Source: Thunnus maccoyii (taxonomy: Eukaryota > Chordata > Actinopteri > Scombriformes > Scombridae). Taken from it: a DNA stretch of 64,000 nucleotides. Below, one piece after another: positions 23,801-36,362 of this stretch (position 1 is the stretch's first letter; every line of letters starts with the position of its first letter). Below the pieces are notes generated by a model. The model worked only from the letters and a program-made list of their open reading frames with translations, searched no databases and had not been told where the DNA came from. The position numbers and the translations under genes are program-made. Location of the stretch: assembly GCF_910596095.1 (NCBI RefSeq), contig NC_056539.1, forward strand, positions 12,844,501 to 12,908,500, read 5' to 3'.

Positions 23801-26800
23801 GGTCTGAGAAAGCTTTTAAATATGCTCTGCTTACAGGATCACTTAAGAGATTTTTTCTTTGGGAAGACAGGTGAAGGTACATGATTCATGCATGGAGTAG
23901 TTTCTCACACCAGAGGGGTTGCTAATTAGCAGCCAGTTGTAAGGCTAGTGAAACTAGATGGTGGCGGTACAACAGATCAGGCCATGACATTCAAATGAAA
24001 CTGCCTATTAGGCCAATGGGGCCAACTATTGTAGCTTAGCCTCAGCAGATACAAGATGTAAGGCTTGATTAAGCAGCTGAGTATCTGCAACTAGTGGAGC
24101 TACATAAGCAGGGATGGTGGCTGGACTACTGAGTGTCAGTCAAATGAAACTGCCTGTCAAGCCAATGGGGCCAGCAATTATAGCTTAGCTGAAGCAAATA
24201 CAATGTAGATACAAGGCTGAGTCAAGCTGCTTAGTATCTGCTCTTTGCTTGTGTGTGTGTGTGATTCAAAGGCAATTTAAAGGTATGTTAGAGGACGTTG
24301 TCACCTGTCAGAGGCCTCAGTAGATTCCTGTGGAGCCTAATCTCAGGAAAAATTTAACATCAAAACTGAGCTGCCATAGAAATGCTCACCCAACCTTTGG
24401 CACATTTCATTACGTGTAGCGATAACTAACTACTGAAAATATTTGAAATAGATGCTGATTGTTTTTTTGTCACATTAAATCTGGGTAAAGTCCAAATAAA
24501 CCTTTGGCACAGAATGAATGAGCCTTAGGTATGATAGAAACAATAATTACTGTACAGTACTAGAAAAAATGTCCATATGTGTAGTATGTGCTTGTATGTA
24601 ACCCATTACATGTGTCATTGAAAGATCCAGTTCCTCTATAATTACTGTGTCCATGTCAACACAAGTACTTTAACCATAATGAATGTACTTGACCAGCCCA
24701 AAAGCAAGTATTTTAATGAACTGTGTCCCTTTTTCTGTTTTAAGTTATAAAACAATAAATAATTTATTGCAAAAAAGTTCACTACTAAATACCATCTTGA
24801 CTAAAATTATATACAGTATTATCACAATTAAGTTTTAATGTTGTTCTGAAATACAATATTTCTGTTATTTTCATCATAAATTCTAACTGACCTCTCTATG
24901 TTTTCAAATAAGAGAGAAGCATTGATTAAACAAATATAATAGCAAGACAAAACAAAAGAGTAATCTTCAAAGTAACAGAAACCAAGAACTGATAATACAG
25001 ATGAATGTTGACTTTCTTCCCTTCAAAAATGGACATAAAAAAATGACCTTGTACACAAAACAGACAGCTGTTAGTTGGTGCAGCACTGATCATCCTCACC
25101 ATGTTTTATTGAAGAAGAATGATGCGGGATGATGTTTGTCTGCACAATATTCACCGAGTTTCATCTCTAGAGGTCACTCGGGCCTCCTGAATCCTCACTT
25201 TATATACTTTACATCTGCTGTACACAAACTGTAAATGCTTGTCCTTTCCAGTGACCACAGACCCTCCTGCCAACGTGCAGGCGAGTCGTGTTGGCGACCT
25301 CGAGGACCAGCTGACGGTCCGCTGGGCCAGCCCCCCCGAACTCAAGGACATCCTGTTCCAGGCCAAATATCAGATTCGCTACAGACTGGAAGACAGCACC
25401 GAATGGAAGGTGGTCCGCACACACACTTCCACACAAAGCCCACACACACTCTTCTGTGGGAATATTTGCAGCACAGATTTATCCATTACACGATGATCAT
25501 AAAACGTTTCTCCTACTCTATCTGCTGCTTCTTCATTGTGCTTTCAATGCAAATCTTAATCATGAGTAAAAAACCCTGACTGCTTGTTACTCATTGCTGG
25601 TAAATCTTGAAACCAAATTTTGATCCAAAAGTGCAGCAGCAGAGCTTTTAGAAACAGTTTCTTTGAAGTTTTCTGGCCACAGCTTCTTTATATTTGTTCT
25701 CTGGCATGTATATACATGCAGTATGTGGTATATGCAGTATGTGTATTCACTATTGAATGAAAAGATAAGGGAAATGATATTGAAACACATTTAAATCATT
25801 GAAGCTGCTCTTATCCAGACTACATTCAAAATGAAAGCTGAACAAAGTTAGAAAAAGTGATTATAAAAACGAAAAAATAAAAACATTGAGAATAGATGCA
25901 GCAAATATCTCTGTTCAGTAGGTGTAGAGGAGGATTTTGATTCTACTACTACAACATAGAAGCACCATTTCAGTACATCCTCTTTTTCATTTTGTTCCCT
26001 CTCCCAGGTGGTGGATGATGTTGGTAACCAAACGTCATGTCGTCTGGCAGGCCTTCGTTCCGGGACTGTCTATTTTGTCCAGGTGAGGTGTAACCCAGTG
26101 GGCATCTATGGCTCCAGGAAGGCTGGCATCTGGAGTGACTGGAGCCACCCGACCGCTGCCTCCACACCCAGCAGTGGTAAGTACATTGCAGAGGACAACA
26201 CATTAGAAATTTCTTGGTATACCTTAAGATGAGTCACCCTTTTCGGGTAAGATTTACAGGATTTTGCTATATGGGTTCAAGGCAAATGCAAATAATCACT
26301 GAAATTTTAATTCAACTAAACAATGCCTGTCTTCTGGGCAGCTGAGACTAAATCCACCGAATGTTTAAAAGTATACTGAAGTCTTTCCTTTCAAAGACTG
26401 TCTCATGGCTTAAATGGCTTTTAAATGCTTCCCGCACATCACAAATCTTGACCATCCGTTCCTTTCTAATAATCAACCTTTCATTGCCAATTAAAGCCAG
26501 AAAAACAATGTCCTTATCCTTGATTCAACATCCTGAACAAGCAGATCCAAACCGCATGTGACCCAAGAGAAGCCAAAACATCAGTACGCTAGATACCTTG
26601 ATAGAGATCTCTCAGCAGAGGATTAGAAGGAACTGCAAAGAGCCAGGGGGACATTTGATAGATTTTTGTCGTTGGCTTCAAAGATTGATCAAGTTAGAAA
26701 GCTGGTGCCGTGCCACAAACAGGGCCTATAAAGCTTGAGTGGAAGCAGGTTTGGGACCAGGAGGAGCAGATAATGAGTTACATAGGTTATGTGGTATTTA

Positions 26801-29800
26801 CTCCCTAGAGGGAGGAAGTCGTTATCAGGCTCTGTTGTTTGCCATAAAGAATTGATTGTGGCAGACTTATGACTTTCAATAGCCTCCCCTTACCCAGAAA
26901 GCCAAGTATGGTATATCACTTCCACAGTTTAGGACATTAAACTGAGAAATATCTCTCTTTATATGACACTGTTGCCCAGTTTACATCTCGTTTTGGGAAA
27001 TTAAGCAACATGAATCATCATAAATGTTCAATGAATGCAACTGAATGTTTCCTAGAAGCCTTCGTATGAAGAGACATGCCGAATATTTCTATATTAAATT
27101 ACTTTTTAATAGTACGCCAGAGCATTATTTTAGTGCGAGAAAACCAATTTTAGGAGGAGACACTAGAAAAATGTCCCACTATCTGTGCCACTAAAACACT
27201 TTGAGCTCTGGTAAGTTGTGATAGGTGTTTCTCATTATTTGTAATATTTCATAGGATAAGTAATTATTGGATTCATGCTAGCAGCTCTGTGAAGCTGTAC
27301 TTATGGGCACAGTGATGCTTTGAGGTTAAAGCATGTTAACATGGTGAAGTTTAGCAGGTAGAGTGTTCACCATTTTCGCCATCTTAGTTTAGCACGTTAG
27401 TATGCTAACACTTGCTAATTAGCAATAAACACACAGCAGCTGAGGCTGTGGAAGAGCAGTTAAAACAAAACAATACAGTAGTTTTATCACACTAAATATG
27501 AGCACCAATTTTCAAAACGATAATACTTTAAAGTTAAGAAAGAATGACAAAGAATGTTGTGAGGGACTTAATACACAGGAGGAGTTAAATCAAGCCATTA
27601 GCTCTTTTGAAAAAGGTGAAAGTCTGGGAGCTGATGGCTTTTATCAAACCTCCTATGAGTCTGTTAAAACACTTAATATCTTAAAATGGTCATATAGAAA
27701 AAATAGTCTCACTATTGTTAAAACAAGATTCATGTGGAAGGTATAAGGATCCAACTATATTAAAGAATTGGAGGCCAATTACACGACAATGTAACGATGC
27801 AAAAATATTAGCTAATGTCTTGCAAACAGATTTTAAAGAGTACTACCAAATATTATTCATCCAGATTCTTACAAGGACATTCTATCAGTGACAATATCAG
27901 ACAAATAGTCAAAATAATTGAATATTATGGTTTAATGAAAAGGCCAGCTTTCATTTTTTTTCACTGACTTTGAAATAGCATTTGATCAAGTACGTTTGGA
28001 TTTCATTTATAAATGTTTAGGACATTTTATCTTCAGAGATTCATTAAGTTGGATAAAAGTTAATGTATAGTAACTTTTGCTGTTGCTGTTTTTCTGAAAC
28101 AATTATGCAGTACAGAGGTCTAAAACAAGGATGTCCACTTTATGTATATCTATTTATTATAGCAATAGAAATTCTTGCTCAAAAAGTAAGACTGAATAAC
28201 AAACCAAAAAGTTTGAGAATAAATAGTTTGGAATCAAAAATTTCAATGTATATGGATGATGTAAATTTTCAAATTCAGCCAAATGATGCATCTTTTACTG
28301 CATTAGTTAAAGTGCTAAATAACTTTTCAGTTATTTCCGGACTGAAACCTAACTGTGATAAATGTACTGTGTTGTGAATTGTGTCTCCGAAGGAAACAAA
28401 TTTTGAGCTCTGTGGTGATCTGACATTAAAATGGTCGGATGGCCCAATAGATGTCCCAGATATACATATCCCTAAAAACATGGAACACATTACAAATAAA
28501 AAACTTTGATAGAAAGCTACATATAGTTGACAGAAAATTAAAAGTTTGGAGACTGACTAATTTAACTTTATATGGAAAAATAAGAGTGATAAATTATTTA
28601 GTAATTCCTCAGTTTATCATGTCATGTCATTACCATTGACTGAAGAGCTGTTTAAAAATTATGAACGGATCATGTTCAGTTGTTTATGGGGTGGTAAACC
28701 GAACAATATTAAAGAAAGAAAGTTTGTCTATACAATAATTACAAACATGGTGGATTTAAATCGTTAAATCTTAAAGCACTCAACTTTGCATTACAAACAT
28801 CTCTTATACCTAAATGTATTTGTAGTCCACAGTGGTTCTCAGCAAAGTTATTGATGTCCATTCATCCTCTGTTCTATAAAGAACTTGATCATTACCTTCA
28901 GTTAACTGCTTTCACTTTATTATATTAAAGAAAAAGTTATTTCCACAATTATCAGGTTTTTTGGAAGAGGTCATAGCTGGTTTCAATACCAATATCATCG
29001 ACCAGAATCCTGTTATGAAATCCAAAGCCAAGTGTTATGATACAATAGAAATATATAGTTTAAGGATGAGCCTTTGTTTATCGATTTTAATGTTTGAAAA
29101 AGAAACATTAGAAATATTATTTATAAATGATCTCTTGAACAGTGAGGGTGAAATCCTGTTTTATGATGATCTTATAGTAGTACACAGTAATATTTGTGAC
29201 ATTCTTACATATAATCAACTGTGAGCAGCTATACCACAGACCTGGAAAAGGAAACTATCATTATGTATAAAACAAATGGCATATTGCCCCTGTATTAAGA
29301 ATACAACATGGATGAACAAAAGAAAACTAAACAAAAAACATGTCAGTTATACATGCATCTCAAAAAAAAATCTGCTGCACCAGTAGCTATTCAGTCAAAA
29401 TGGGAGGATTTGTTAGACATCGGAGGAAGTTTTTTCAGGCATTTACACAACTAATTTGATGTCTCCACTAGAATTTTACAACTAATCTACAGATGCTTGA
29501 CTTATGTAGATCAGATCAGGAGTCTGATCTTCATTTATTTGGGTTTTCAAATTTTAACCACAATGTTTGGTGATTTAAGGGATTAAGAAGAAGGAAGAGC
29601 AATTAAACACTCAAAACGTTTCAAAATGTTTCAGAAGTATCAGTGGGTTCTCGAAAAGGATGTTAATAGGAATAAAGAACAGAATTTAATTTTTAAATGT
29701 AGGTGGGATGCTTTGAGTCAGGGTGAAAGCTGAAGTCAAAGAAAAAGAAAAAAATAGTATGTGGATATGTATATGAATATTTGTGCATGTATATATGTGA

Positions 29801-29876
29801 AGTGTATATGTTTGTGTGTCTATATGGGTTCAGTTGTATATATATGGATATGAATCTGTTGCTGTTTGACCCAGTG

Positions 29877-29916
<40 letters not shown>

Positions 29917-31056
29917 GCAACTGAGGTTGAGGGGAACGTCATTAGTCTGGCAGTTATTTTGTCATAAAACCAAAGTATTGGACAAATTGAGATTTAGATG
30001 AAAAGTCAGGGGATCAACAAAGTGATTCAAATTCATCCTGAGGGAGACATGAATGTGTCAACAAGATTTCATGGCAGTTCCTCTAATACTTGTTGAGACA
30101 TTTCACTCAAAATCACAAATGTAAACCTCATGGTGGCGCCACATGAAAAGTCAGAGGATCACCAGAGTCATTAGACTTTATTCTCTGTGGACCATGAATT
30201 TACAACATTTCATGGCAGTCATCAAGTATTTGTTGAGCTACTTCAGTCTGACTGACTAACCAACGTTGGCATCCATCTATTCACACTTCTAGCACAGCTA
30301 AAAACAGCTTAGTTTGCTGTATTTCACCAGGATAATCCTCTCAGTATCAATACTGCTTTCCAAGAAGTCCTGGGCACATACTGTATTTTGAAAATGAACA
30401 ATAAGACAATTAAAACATACAAAAAACAATAATAACAAACTGCACAGCCAAATAGATTAATCAGAACCTAAAAGAAGGGAAATCACTTGCATTTATTAAA
30501 AGAGTGAAGGTTTCTTCTACTGTACTTCTATTGTTTTTAGGGGTTTGTGTCTATTTTTCTTTAAATGTTATTTTCAGTGTTTACAAAATGCTGACTGTAT
30601 TTATTCAGTTATTGGAAAAAGTGCCAGAAAAAGAAAAGAAATATGTCAACCACATCTATGCTGCCACATTACCTGGTAAGCAGCCTTTGTGTGCTTGCAC
30701 CCCTCAATGTACTGACACTTGTCCTAACTGTAACCTTGGCGCTGTCTTCTCTTCCTCCCTCCCCTCCTCTCTCCCTCCTTTGTCTCTCCTCCCCTCCACC
30801 CTCCTTTTCTTCTCCCAGAGCGGCTGCAGAGTGGCTCATGTGATCCTAAGCCCGGTGAGCAGAACTCCACCCTGCGGCGGGAACTCAAGCAGTTCTTCGG
30901 CTGGGTCCGCAAGCACGCGTCTGGCTGCAGCGGCATGTCAATCAAACTGTACGATCAGTGGAGGGTGTGGCTGCAGAAATCGCACAGAACGCGCAACCAG
31001 GTAGGTAAGCAGAACCTCTCTCTTATTTCATTATCTCTGCTGAGCCCGTCTCAGAA

Positions 31057-31101
<45 letters not shown>

Positions 31102-31939
31102 CATCACAAGCAGCCACTGCTGCATCAATGTCCTGAACTGAATTTCTGACCCTGCCTTTGTTATGCCATGTGGTCAACATTTTTACAAACACAAAGAGGA
31201 CAGATTTCTCTTGAGCTGGCTGGCTCTGTGAAGTTTCAGTCCGTACTTTATGATCAGGTAAAATATGCGGTTTTGACTTTACTGGCCCAGAAGTGGAAGC
31301 ATAAAATATGCTCTCAGTCATGCACTCAGATTTTATTACATATTTTGACTTCTGCTCTTCAGCCGATGACCACAACAAAGAGAAATGAACATGTAAATGT
31401 AATTAACAGCCCACTGTAATGTTTTCCTTTCATATTTTGTTTTGTCTCGGCATGAGTGGGCCCTTTCACAAAAATAACTTCAAATGGCCAAATGGCACGC
31501 AGAGCCCCGCCATCTTCTGTGTGTTTATGTGACTTTGTGAAGAGTTCAGATCCTTGCTGCTCTCAGTCCTTGAACTCACAGAAACCTGCAGCACTCTACC
31601 TGACTCAATTAGCTCAGCAGTCTCCTTTTTCTTTTTTTTTCTTTTTTTTTTTTGCTTAATAGGGCACATGCTGTCACCTGAATAATGTCTTTGCTCACGA
31701 AGCGTGACAGGTTCCCATTGATTACCTTGAGAGAGAGAGAGGTAGCAGGGGGCTGGGAGAGATACACAGAGAATAAGAAAGAGATGATGCAAAGAGAGAA
31801 AAGTGCCTGCCAGACAGAGCAATTAACATCTTTATGCTGATTATGCATTACATAGTTGTAGTTTTTTTCATTGAATTGTCCCAGTGTCAACCATCTGGTT
31901 TTGCCTTTTTTTCAGATTCTACCAGACGATAATTCATAG
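18461..31939 (+). CDS. crlf1: Cytokine receptor-like factor 1 (secreted)
   Basis: CRLF1 is a soluble class I cytokine-receptor homologue that pairs with CLCF1 and signals through CNTFR/gp130/LIFR. Eight coding exons fit in phase: 18461-18515, 20842-21120, 21918-22047, 22300-22472, 25252-25409, 26008-26176, 30819-31000 and 31916-31939, giving 389 aa (human 422). Exon 1 is a short signal peptide ([17 protein letters not shown]). Exon 2 is an Ig-like domain ([15 protein letters not shown]...[11 protein letters not shown]). Exons 3-4 form the first fibronectin-III module with the four family cysteines (LTCWS, LSCKW, ECENY, NSCYI). Exons 5-6 form the second module, ending in the WSXWS box as WSDWS. 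Exon 7 carries [10 protein letters not shown] and [17 protein letters not shown]. The last exon adds only ILPDDNS, so the basic human C-terminus is missing. Teleosts can carry two paralogues; which one this is cannot be told here. Confidence 0.95.
18890..19170. repeat. AT-rich dispersed repeat in crlf1 intron 1
   Basis: The interval contains 'atatcacaatattgatatatttta' and 'ccaatattgcccacaatcac', resembling a decayed copy of the family represented at 36362-36715. Boundaries are uncertain. Confidence 0.35.
20775..20830. repeat. TG microsatellite abutting crlf1 exon 2 acceptor
   Basis: A (TG)n tract with one TA interruption ends 11 bp before the start of exon 2 (20842). It occupies the place where the polypyrimidine tract of the splice acceptor would normally be. 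Confidence 0.93.
23991..24242. repeat. Imperfect tandem duplication in crlf1 intron 4
   Basis: A unit of roughly 100 bp that starts 'tcaaatgaaactgcct' at 23991 recurs at 24140. Both copies share 'gccaatggggcca', 'tagcttagc' and a closing 'gtatctgc'. The period is about 149 bp, and the copies differ at many sites, so the duplication is old. Confidence 0.7.
27470..29915 (+). mobile_element. Decayed L1/Tx1-like LINE with TAA tail
   Basis: Plus-strand fragments of an L1-type reverse transcriptase run in order: a NWRPI-like block near 27765, [12 protein letters not shown] near 27955-28000, [15 protein letters not shown] near 28110-28150 and the catalytic region as YMDDVNF at 28249-28270. It is broken by several frameshifts and stops, so it is not functional. 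The 3' end is a (TAA)n tract at about 29878-29915. It lies in crlf1 intron 6, in the sense orientation. Confidence 0.75.
29878..29915. repeat. TAA microsatellite, probable LINE tail
   Basis: About twelve TAA units sit directly before a copy of the LINE target sequence. The position fits a simple-repeat 3' tail of the upstream LINE. Confidence 0.8.
31060..31098. repeat. CA microsatellite in crlf1 intron 7
   Basis: A perfect (CA)n tract of about 38 bp lies some 60 bp after the exon 7 splice donor. Confidence 0.9.
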
Positions 31940-32160
31940 CGCAGCCACCCGGCACCTGTGTGGTGTTTTAATTCATGGATAACTGGCCATAATGGTCCCA
32001 GTCGTGTGAGAGGTCTAACGCCCTGGCTGACGTTTGATCATGCAGTCTTAACTTGAGTTTAAAGGACCCAGGTGGAAGATAACTGTGAGTGAGACAATGC
32101 AGCCTTTTACTGTCATTTCCACTGACCAGACGTGTTCGATCTGTTTGCACAAACACAAAT

Positions 32161-32166
32161 ATTAAA
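32161..32166 (+). promoter_or_regulatory. Candidate polyadenylation signal of crlf1
   Basis: ATTAAA lies about 222 nt after the crlf1 stop codon. It is the common variant hexamer and the site is a guess. No better plus-strand signal precedes it. Confidence 0.3.
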
Positions 32167-32810
32167 GCCCACAGTAACTGCACTTTTATTCTTTTATTCT
32201 TATTAAAAGTTATGGTAACAGTTTAGACTTAAGAGAAGATAAGTAAATATCAAAATGGCAACAAAGAATTATGCAGGCATCAGAAAAAATATAGTGTATT
32301 TCAGTGACAGTGGGAGTTTGAAAGATATCTTTCAAGGTATTTTTGTAAAGCAATCATTGCCTTTTATACTCTTTTAAAACTCTAAGAAAATGTATCAATA
32401 TCCCCACTTATATTATTGTTATAAACACATTACTGTCAGCAAACAGTTCAGAGAGAAGTAAATGAATCACTGATGAGCAGCTTAGACAGTAATCAGACAT
32501 CACGTGGTCTAAAAATGTTATTATGTATCATCCAGTTAGTAAAATTGAGATATTTCTAGACTGCAGAACTACTTTGGTTGGATCACTGATTGAATCCCCA
32601 CAACATAAAGTCTCACTATATGTAAAATGTACATAATTTCCTGTATCTATTTGTTTTAAGACAATTTGATACTGTTTATATTTTTGTAACTGCATATTTA
32701 AGGAACATTGATTTCTCTAAGTTATATTCTTTGACTATCAATAATGTCTGAAAAATACTGTGTCTTGTGTATAGAGCAGTAAAGAGTGAAAAAATGTCTT
32801 GGAAAGTGTC

Positions 32811-32816
32811 TTTATT
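32811..32816 (-). promoter_or_regulatory. Candidate polyadenylation signal of rex1bd
   Basis: AATAAA on the minus strand lies about 370 nt past the rex1bd stop codon. The convergent crlf1 transcript ends nearby on the other strand, so the two 3' ends may lie within a few hundred bases. Confidence 0.4.
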
Positions 32817-33184
32817 ATTTAAAAAATACAATGTATCATGTAAACAAAGATCGCTGGATGAGCTTCTTAGATATTTACACATTTTATCATCATAATTCAT
32901 TACAACAAAAGCAGCGTTTTGTTTCGTTTTTTTGCTGAGGCATGCATTTACACAAACACATGACTACAGATAAAACACACACACACACACACACACAGCC
33001 AGAATGTGAAAAGCCCCCCTGGGTGGAATAAGACTGCAGCAGCGAGCAGGGTGGAGCCAGAGGGGGGATCGATAAGTGCAGCTGAAGAGTCCAAGATGGA
33101 AGTTGCAGCAGAGCTGAGTCGATCTGTCAGCCCCGCTGTCTGCTGATGTGAGAGGGCGGCTGCAGGCCTCCCGGGACCCGCCTG

Positions 33185-35986
33185 TCAGTCACACTCCTCA
33201 GAGTCATACTTAAAGTCCTGCATGATCTCACTCAGAGCCTCTTTGTTCTTGATGATGCTGAACGGGATGGGGAGGGGGGAGGGGGGAGCACAAAAAACAC
33301 AGAACTGCATTAGTTATTGTGGTACAGAAACATCTTTGACAGTTTATTTTCCAACCAAATAAAATTACAATGGTAACAAAGAGAAGTCTGTTCATTTAGA
33401 AAGACACAGGAGGCGTATAAGCCCCCCGAGTGGTTCTGCAGCCGGCAGCGGGTTGATGGTGAGTGAGTGAATGGGTCAGTGGGGAGCTAACGCAGTAAAC
33501 GGAGGGGTGGTAATAGCTGCTCTTACTCGTGCTTGATCTCCTGAATCTTTTCTTGACAGCCTTCGTCCTCCGGGTGATCCTGGGCCCGCTGCCTGGCCAG
33601 CTGCAGCTTGGCTGTCTGTTAAGAAGGCACGTCAGATAAGATTTATGCAAACCATTCATCAGCAGAGGATGGAGGAGAGACAGGGGATGAACTCTTGAGA
33701 TAATAGAAGCTTTGTAACATTACTGGCAGAGAGGAGGCTGAGTTAATATTACAGAAGAGTTTAAAATTACAGTGTAATGTGACTGTTCAAGAATGTGGGG
33801 AGCCGAAGCTGTAACATTTTAAAACCAGTCTGACCGGATCAAACACGACGAGAGTCACACACACACACACAGCTTTTAAGTCACAAACATTTGAGCATCG
33901 CTGAAGTGAATAAGAGGTTTCTGCCTAATCTGCACAAAAGACTAAGAATATTAAGAGTATTACAAAAGAGTTTTAACAATATTACTTATCAGAGGCGTAA
34001 TACAGTTCTACTGCTGGAGTCGTATGAATAAAAAGTGTATTACAGTTACAGTCAAAAGTGACTGCAGTTTTCCAGCCTGAGTATATTTGCTGCCCTGTCC
34101 TGTCCTGTGAAGAAATTATGCAATATTTTGAATAATAATTCTGCCTCCTTGTGGTGAAATTGTAGAACTGTATAAAAGTAGAAATATCATAACCTGTATG
34201 TAAACTTTGATTATATGAAAGTAATTTTAAAAATCACATGTAATGTGGATCTTTTAAAAATCTCAGGTATGGAGGCTTGGAGATTGCAAATGTGTATAAA
34301 GCAATTAATTGATATTTAATAATGCAATAAACTAATTTATTAATTCATTTACAAATGAAAATAATTATGTGGATATTAAGCTAATTATTTCGTTTATAGA
34401 CTGCAATCAAATCAATTCACAAAGTCCACATTTTTTTATAATAAATAATGTATTTGATTAACCTATTTGATCTGATTGTTTTACTCAGTTATTTATAGTT
34501 CCTTTTGAAATTGACCTCTTATTGGTGGATTAATATATTCATAATATGTAAAATCTTAACTATTAAACTTCATATCAATCAACTAATTGCTTCACAACTG
34601 TGTGCAAGTCACTGAAGTTTCTCTGTACTAATATATTTGTGTGTATCAGTAGACTCTATTTAATATCTGCCAATAACATCACCTTGACATCTATATTCAT
34701 GACAATCAGTATAAACACTTCAATAAAGGTGTCAGAGCAGCTATGATACTATGTCCACCATCCTGCATCAGATGCTATGTGCTGCTGAATCAAAAGTAAT
34801 GTCACACATTTATTATTATATGTAATGTTTCGATCAAAAGTAGTAGCTGCCGTCTCTTGTTTACTAGTTTCCTCCTCAGCTTCAAGACCTAATAGAAGAA
34901 AAAAAACATACAAATAAAGTTTTTTTTGTACCAGTTCGAGCTTTTGCTTCTCTTTGTTCTGTAGCTTTTCAATGTGCTCTGAGAGGTCTGGCCTGTCAAA
35001 CTCGTGGTGCAGCTTCCCCTTGATCTCCAGCACTTCCTTGGAGATGCCGCAGAAGGCCTGCGTTATCTCATGGACCAGCTGCCTGTAGTGGTCGAAGTCA
35101 TAATGGGGCCCTGTCCTCAAGTAGGCCTCATGTCCTCTGGAAGATAGTCGGCATCCAAGAACAGCACCAATTTAAAAAAAAAAAGAAAAAAAAAAAAAAA
35201 GAGCAGAAATGTAAAAGGCCCAAAATTCAGATTTCTATCTCTATGCTTTCAACCAGATCAATGATCCCTGGAAACAGTTTGTATGTATTTGCAATAACAG
35301 AAGCATGATACAGTAAGTCAGCACTAATATACACAAACTTACTCTTCAAAGAGCTGATACGTCTCTACCCGCTCTGACTGAAGGTGATAAAACCTCTGGA
35401 TCAGAGTTTTAAAGTCTGTGGGGACCTACAGGGAGGAATCACATTAAAGAAAGTTATAAAAACATGCATATTATTAGGTATAAATAACTCATTTGTTTTA
35501 GTCCAGTAGTAATAAACATTGTCTGGTTACAGCTTGACACTCTTTTTCTATTCTATTATGAATAGTATTGAATAGTATATAAACAAAACATGTTAGTTTG
35601 TTCATTTATTTTTTGGCTGTTTGCCTCATTAAGTGAGCAATTTTTTTAAGGTTTCACATTGAGATTTTGGGCATTTCTCATTATTTTGACAATTTAAAGT
35701 TATACTGATCTTTAAAAAGGAATTGTTAATGATACATTAGTTTAAGCCTGACTGGCTCTAATCAGTTTTTATGGGGAAAATAAGCAGGTCTGTTATCAGT
35801 CTCATTTGCTTTACAATAACGTTAGAGGAAGCTGTAAACAGTAACTACTGTAGTTTCCAACTAACCCTGACCATAACAGTTGAAGTTACCATTAGCTTAG
35901 CTTAAGTTAGCACGTGGGCCAGTTTTGAGCCTCTCAGACAGTTAATTAGTTATCTGCTGTATAAAATATCATATTCTTACCATCAT
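33185..35986 (-). CDS. rex1bd: Required for excision 1-B domain-containing protein
   Basis: This is the orthologue of human REX1BD (C19orf60), a small mostly helical protein whose molecular role in vertebrates is not established. The domain is named after an algal DNA-repair gene. Five coding exons on the minus strand fit in phase: 35981-35986, 35343-35425, 34932-35136, 33527-33615 and 33185-33257, giving 151 aa. Key matches to the human protein are FKTLIQRFYHLQSERVETY, YLRTGPHYDFDHYRQLVHE and ITQAFCGISKEVLEI, and the end EALSEIMQDFKYDSEECD. Exon 1 contributes only ATGATG. An in-frame TAA lies upstream with no ATG between, which supports this start. The human protein has a longer N-terminus that is not seen here. 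Its position beside crlf1 matches human 19p13.11. Confidence 0.9.
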
Positions 35987-35989
35987 AGC

Positions 35990-36240
35990 CTGCCGGAAAA
36001 TACTGCCGATAAGTTTCCAGAGCTTATAATGTTGACATGTTTATTCTACAAGTTCAACACGCTGTTGTCTTCCTCAATGTGAATCAGCAGCAGGCTGCAT
36101 CGTCTCACACCCGGAAATGACGACACAGCACGTTTTACAGGAGTCGGCTTCGAAATAAAAGCTCCCATACAACAACTACAACATGACATCAGTGCTCTCC
36201 ACATCCACAGGACGAACGGGCACGTTTCATGACATTAGTT
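35990..36240. promoter_or_regulatory. Probable rex1bd 5' UTR and promoter
   Basis: The region immediately upstream of the rex1bd start is locally richer in CpG than its surroundings. It holds an ETS-like CCGGAAAT at 36111-36118. No TATA box is seen. The transcription start is not defined. Confidence 0.4.
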
Positions 36241-36293
36241 TAAACTTTGGGTTTATTATCAGTCTTAGTAAGATATGTACATTTTCTTCTGTG

Positions 36294-36296
36294 TGA

Positions 36297-36361
<65 letters not shown>
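36294..36361. repeat. GATT tetranucleotide microsatellite
   Basis: About 17 uninterrupted GATT units lie between rex1bd and fam78b, at one edge of the dispersed repeat that follows. Confidence 0.93.

Positions 36362-36362
<1 letters not shown>

Larger units (their letters stand above)
26935..30315. repeat. Dispersed repeat split by a LINE insertion
   Basis: The left half (about 26935-27445) and right half (about 29918-30315) together match a family with further copies at 43420-43985 and 49655-50240. Shared phrases include 'aaattaagcaacat', 'gctaacacttgctaattagca' and 'aaaagtcaggggatc'. In the 49655 copy the two halves are contiguous, showing that the intervening DNA here was inserted. Confidence 0.65.

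Noticed and set aside
36294-36361. Regular short repeats that might suggest a CRISPR array
   Set aside because: Plain GATT microsatellite without spacers, in a eukaryotic genome.
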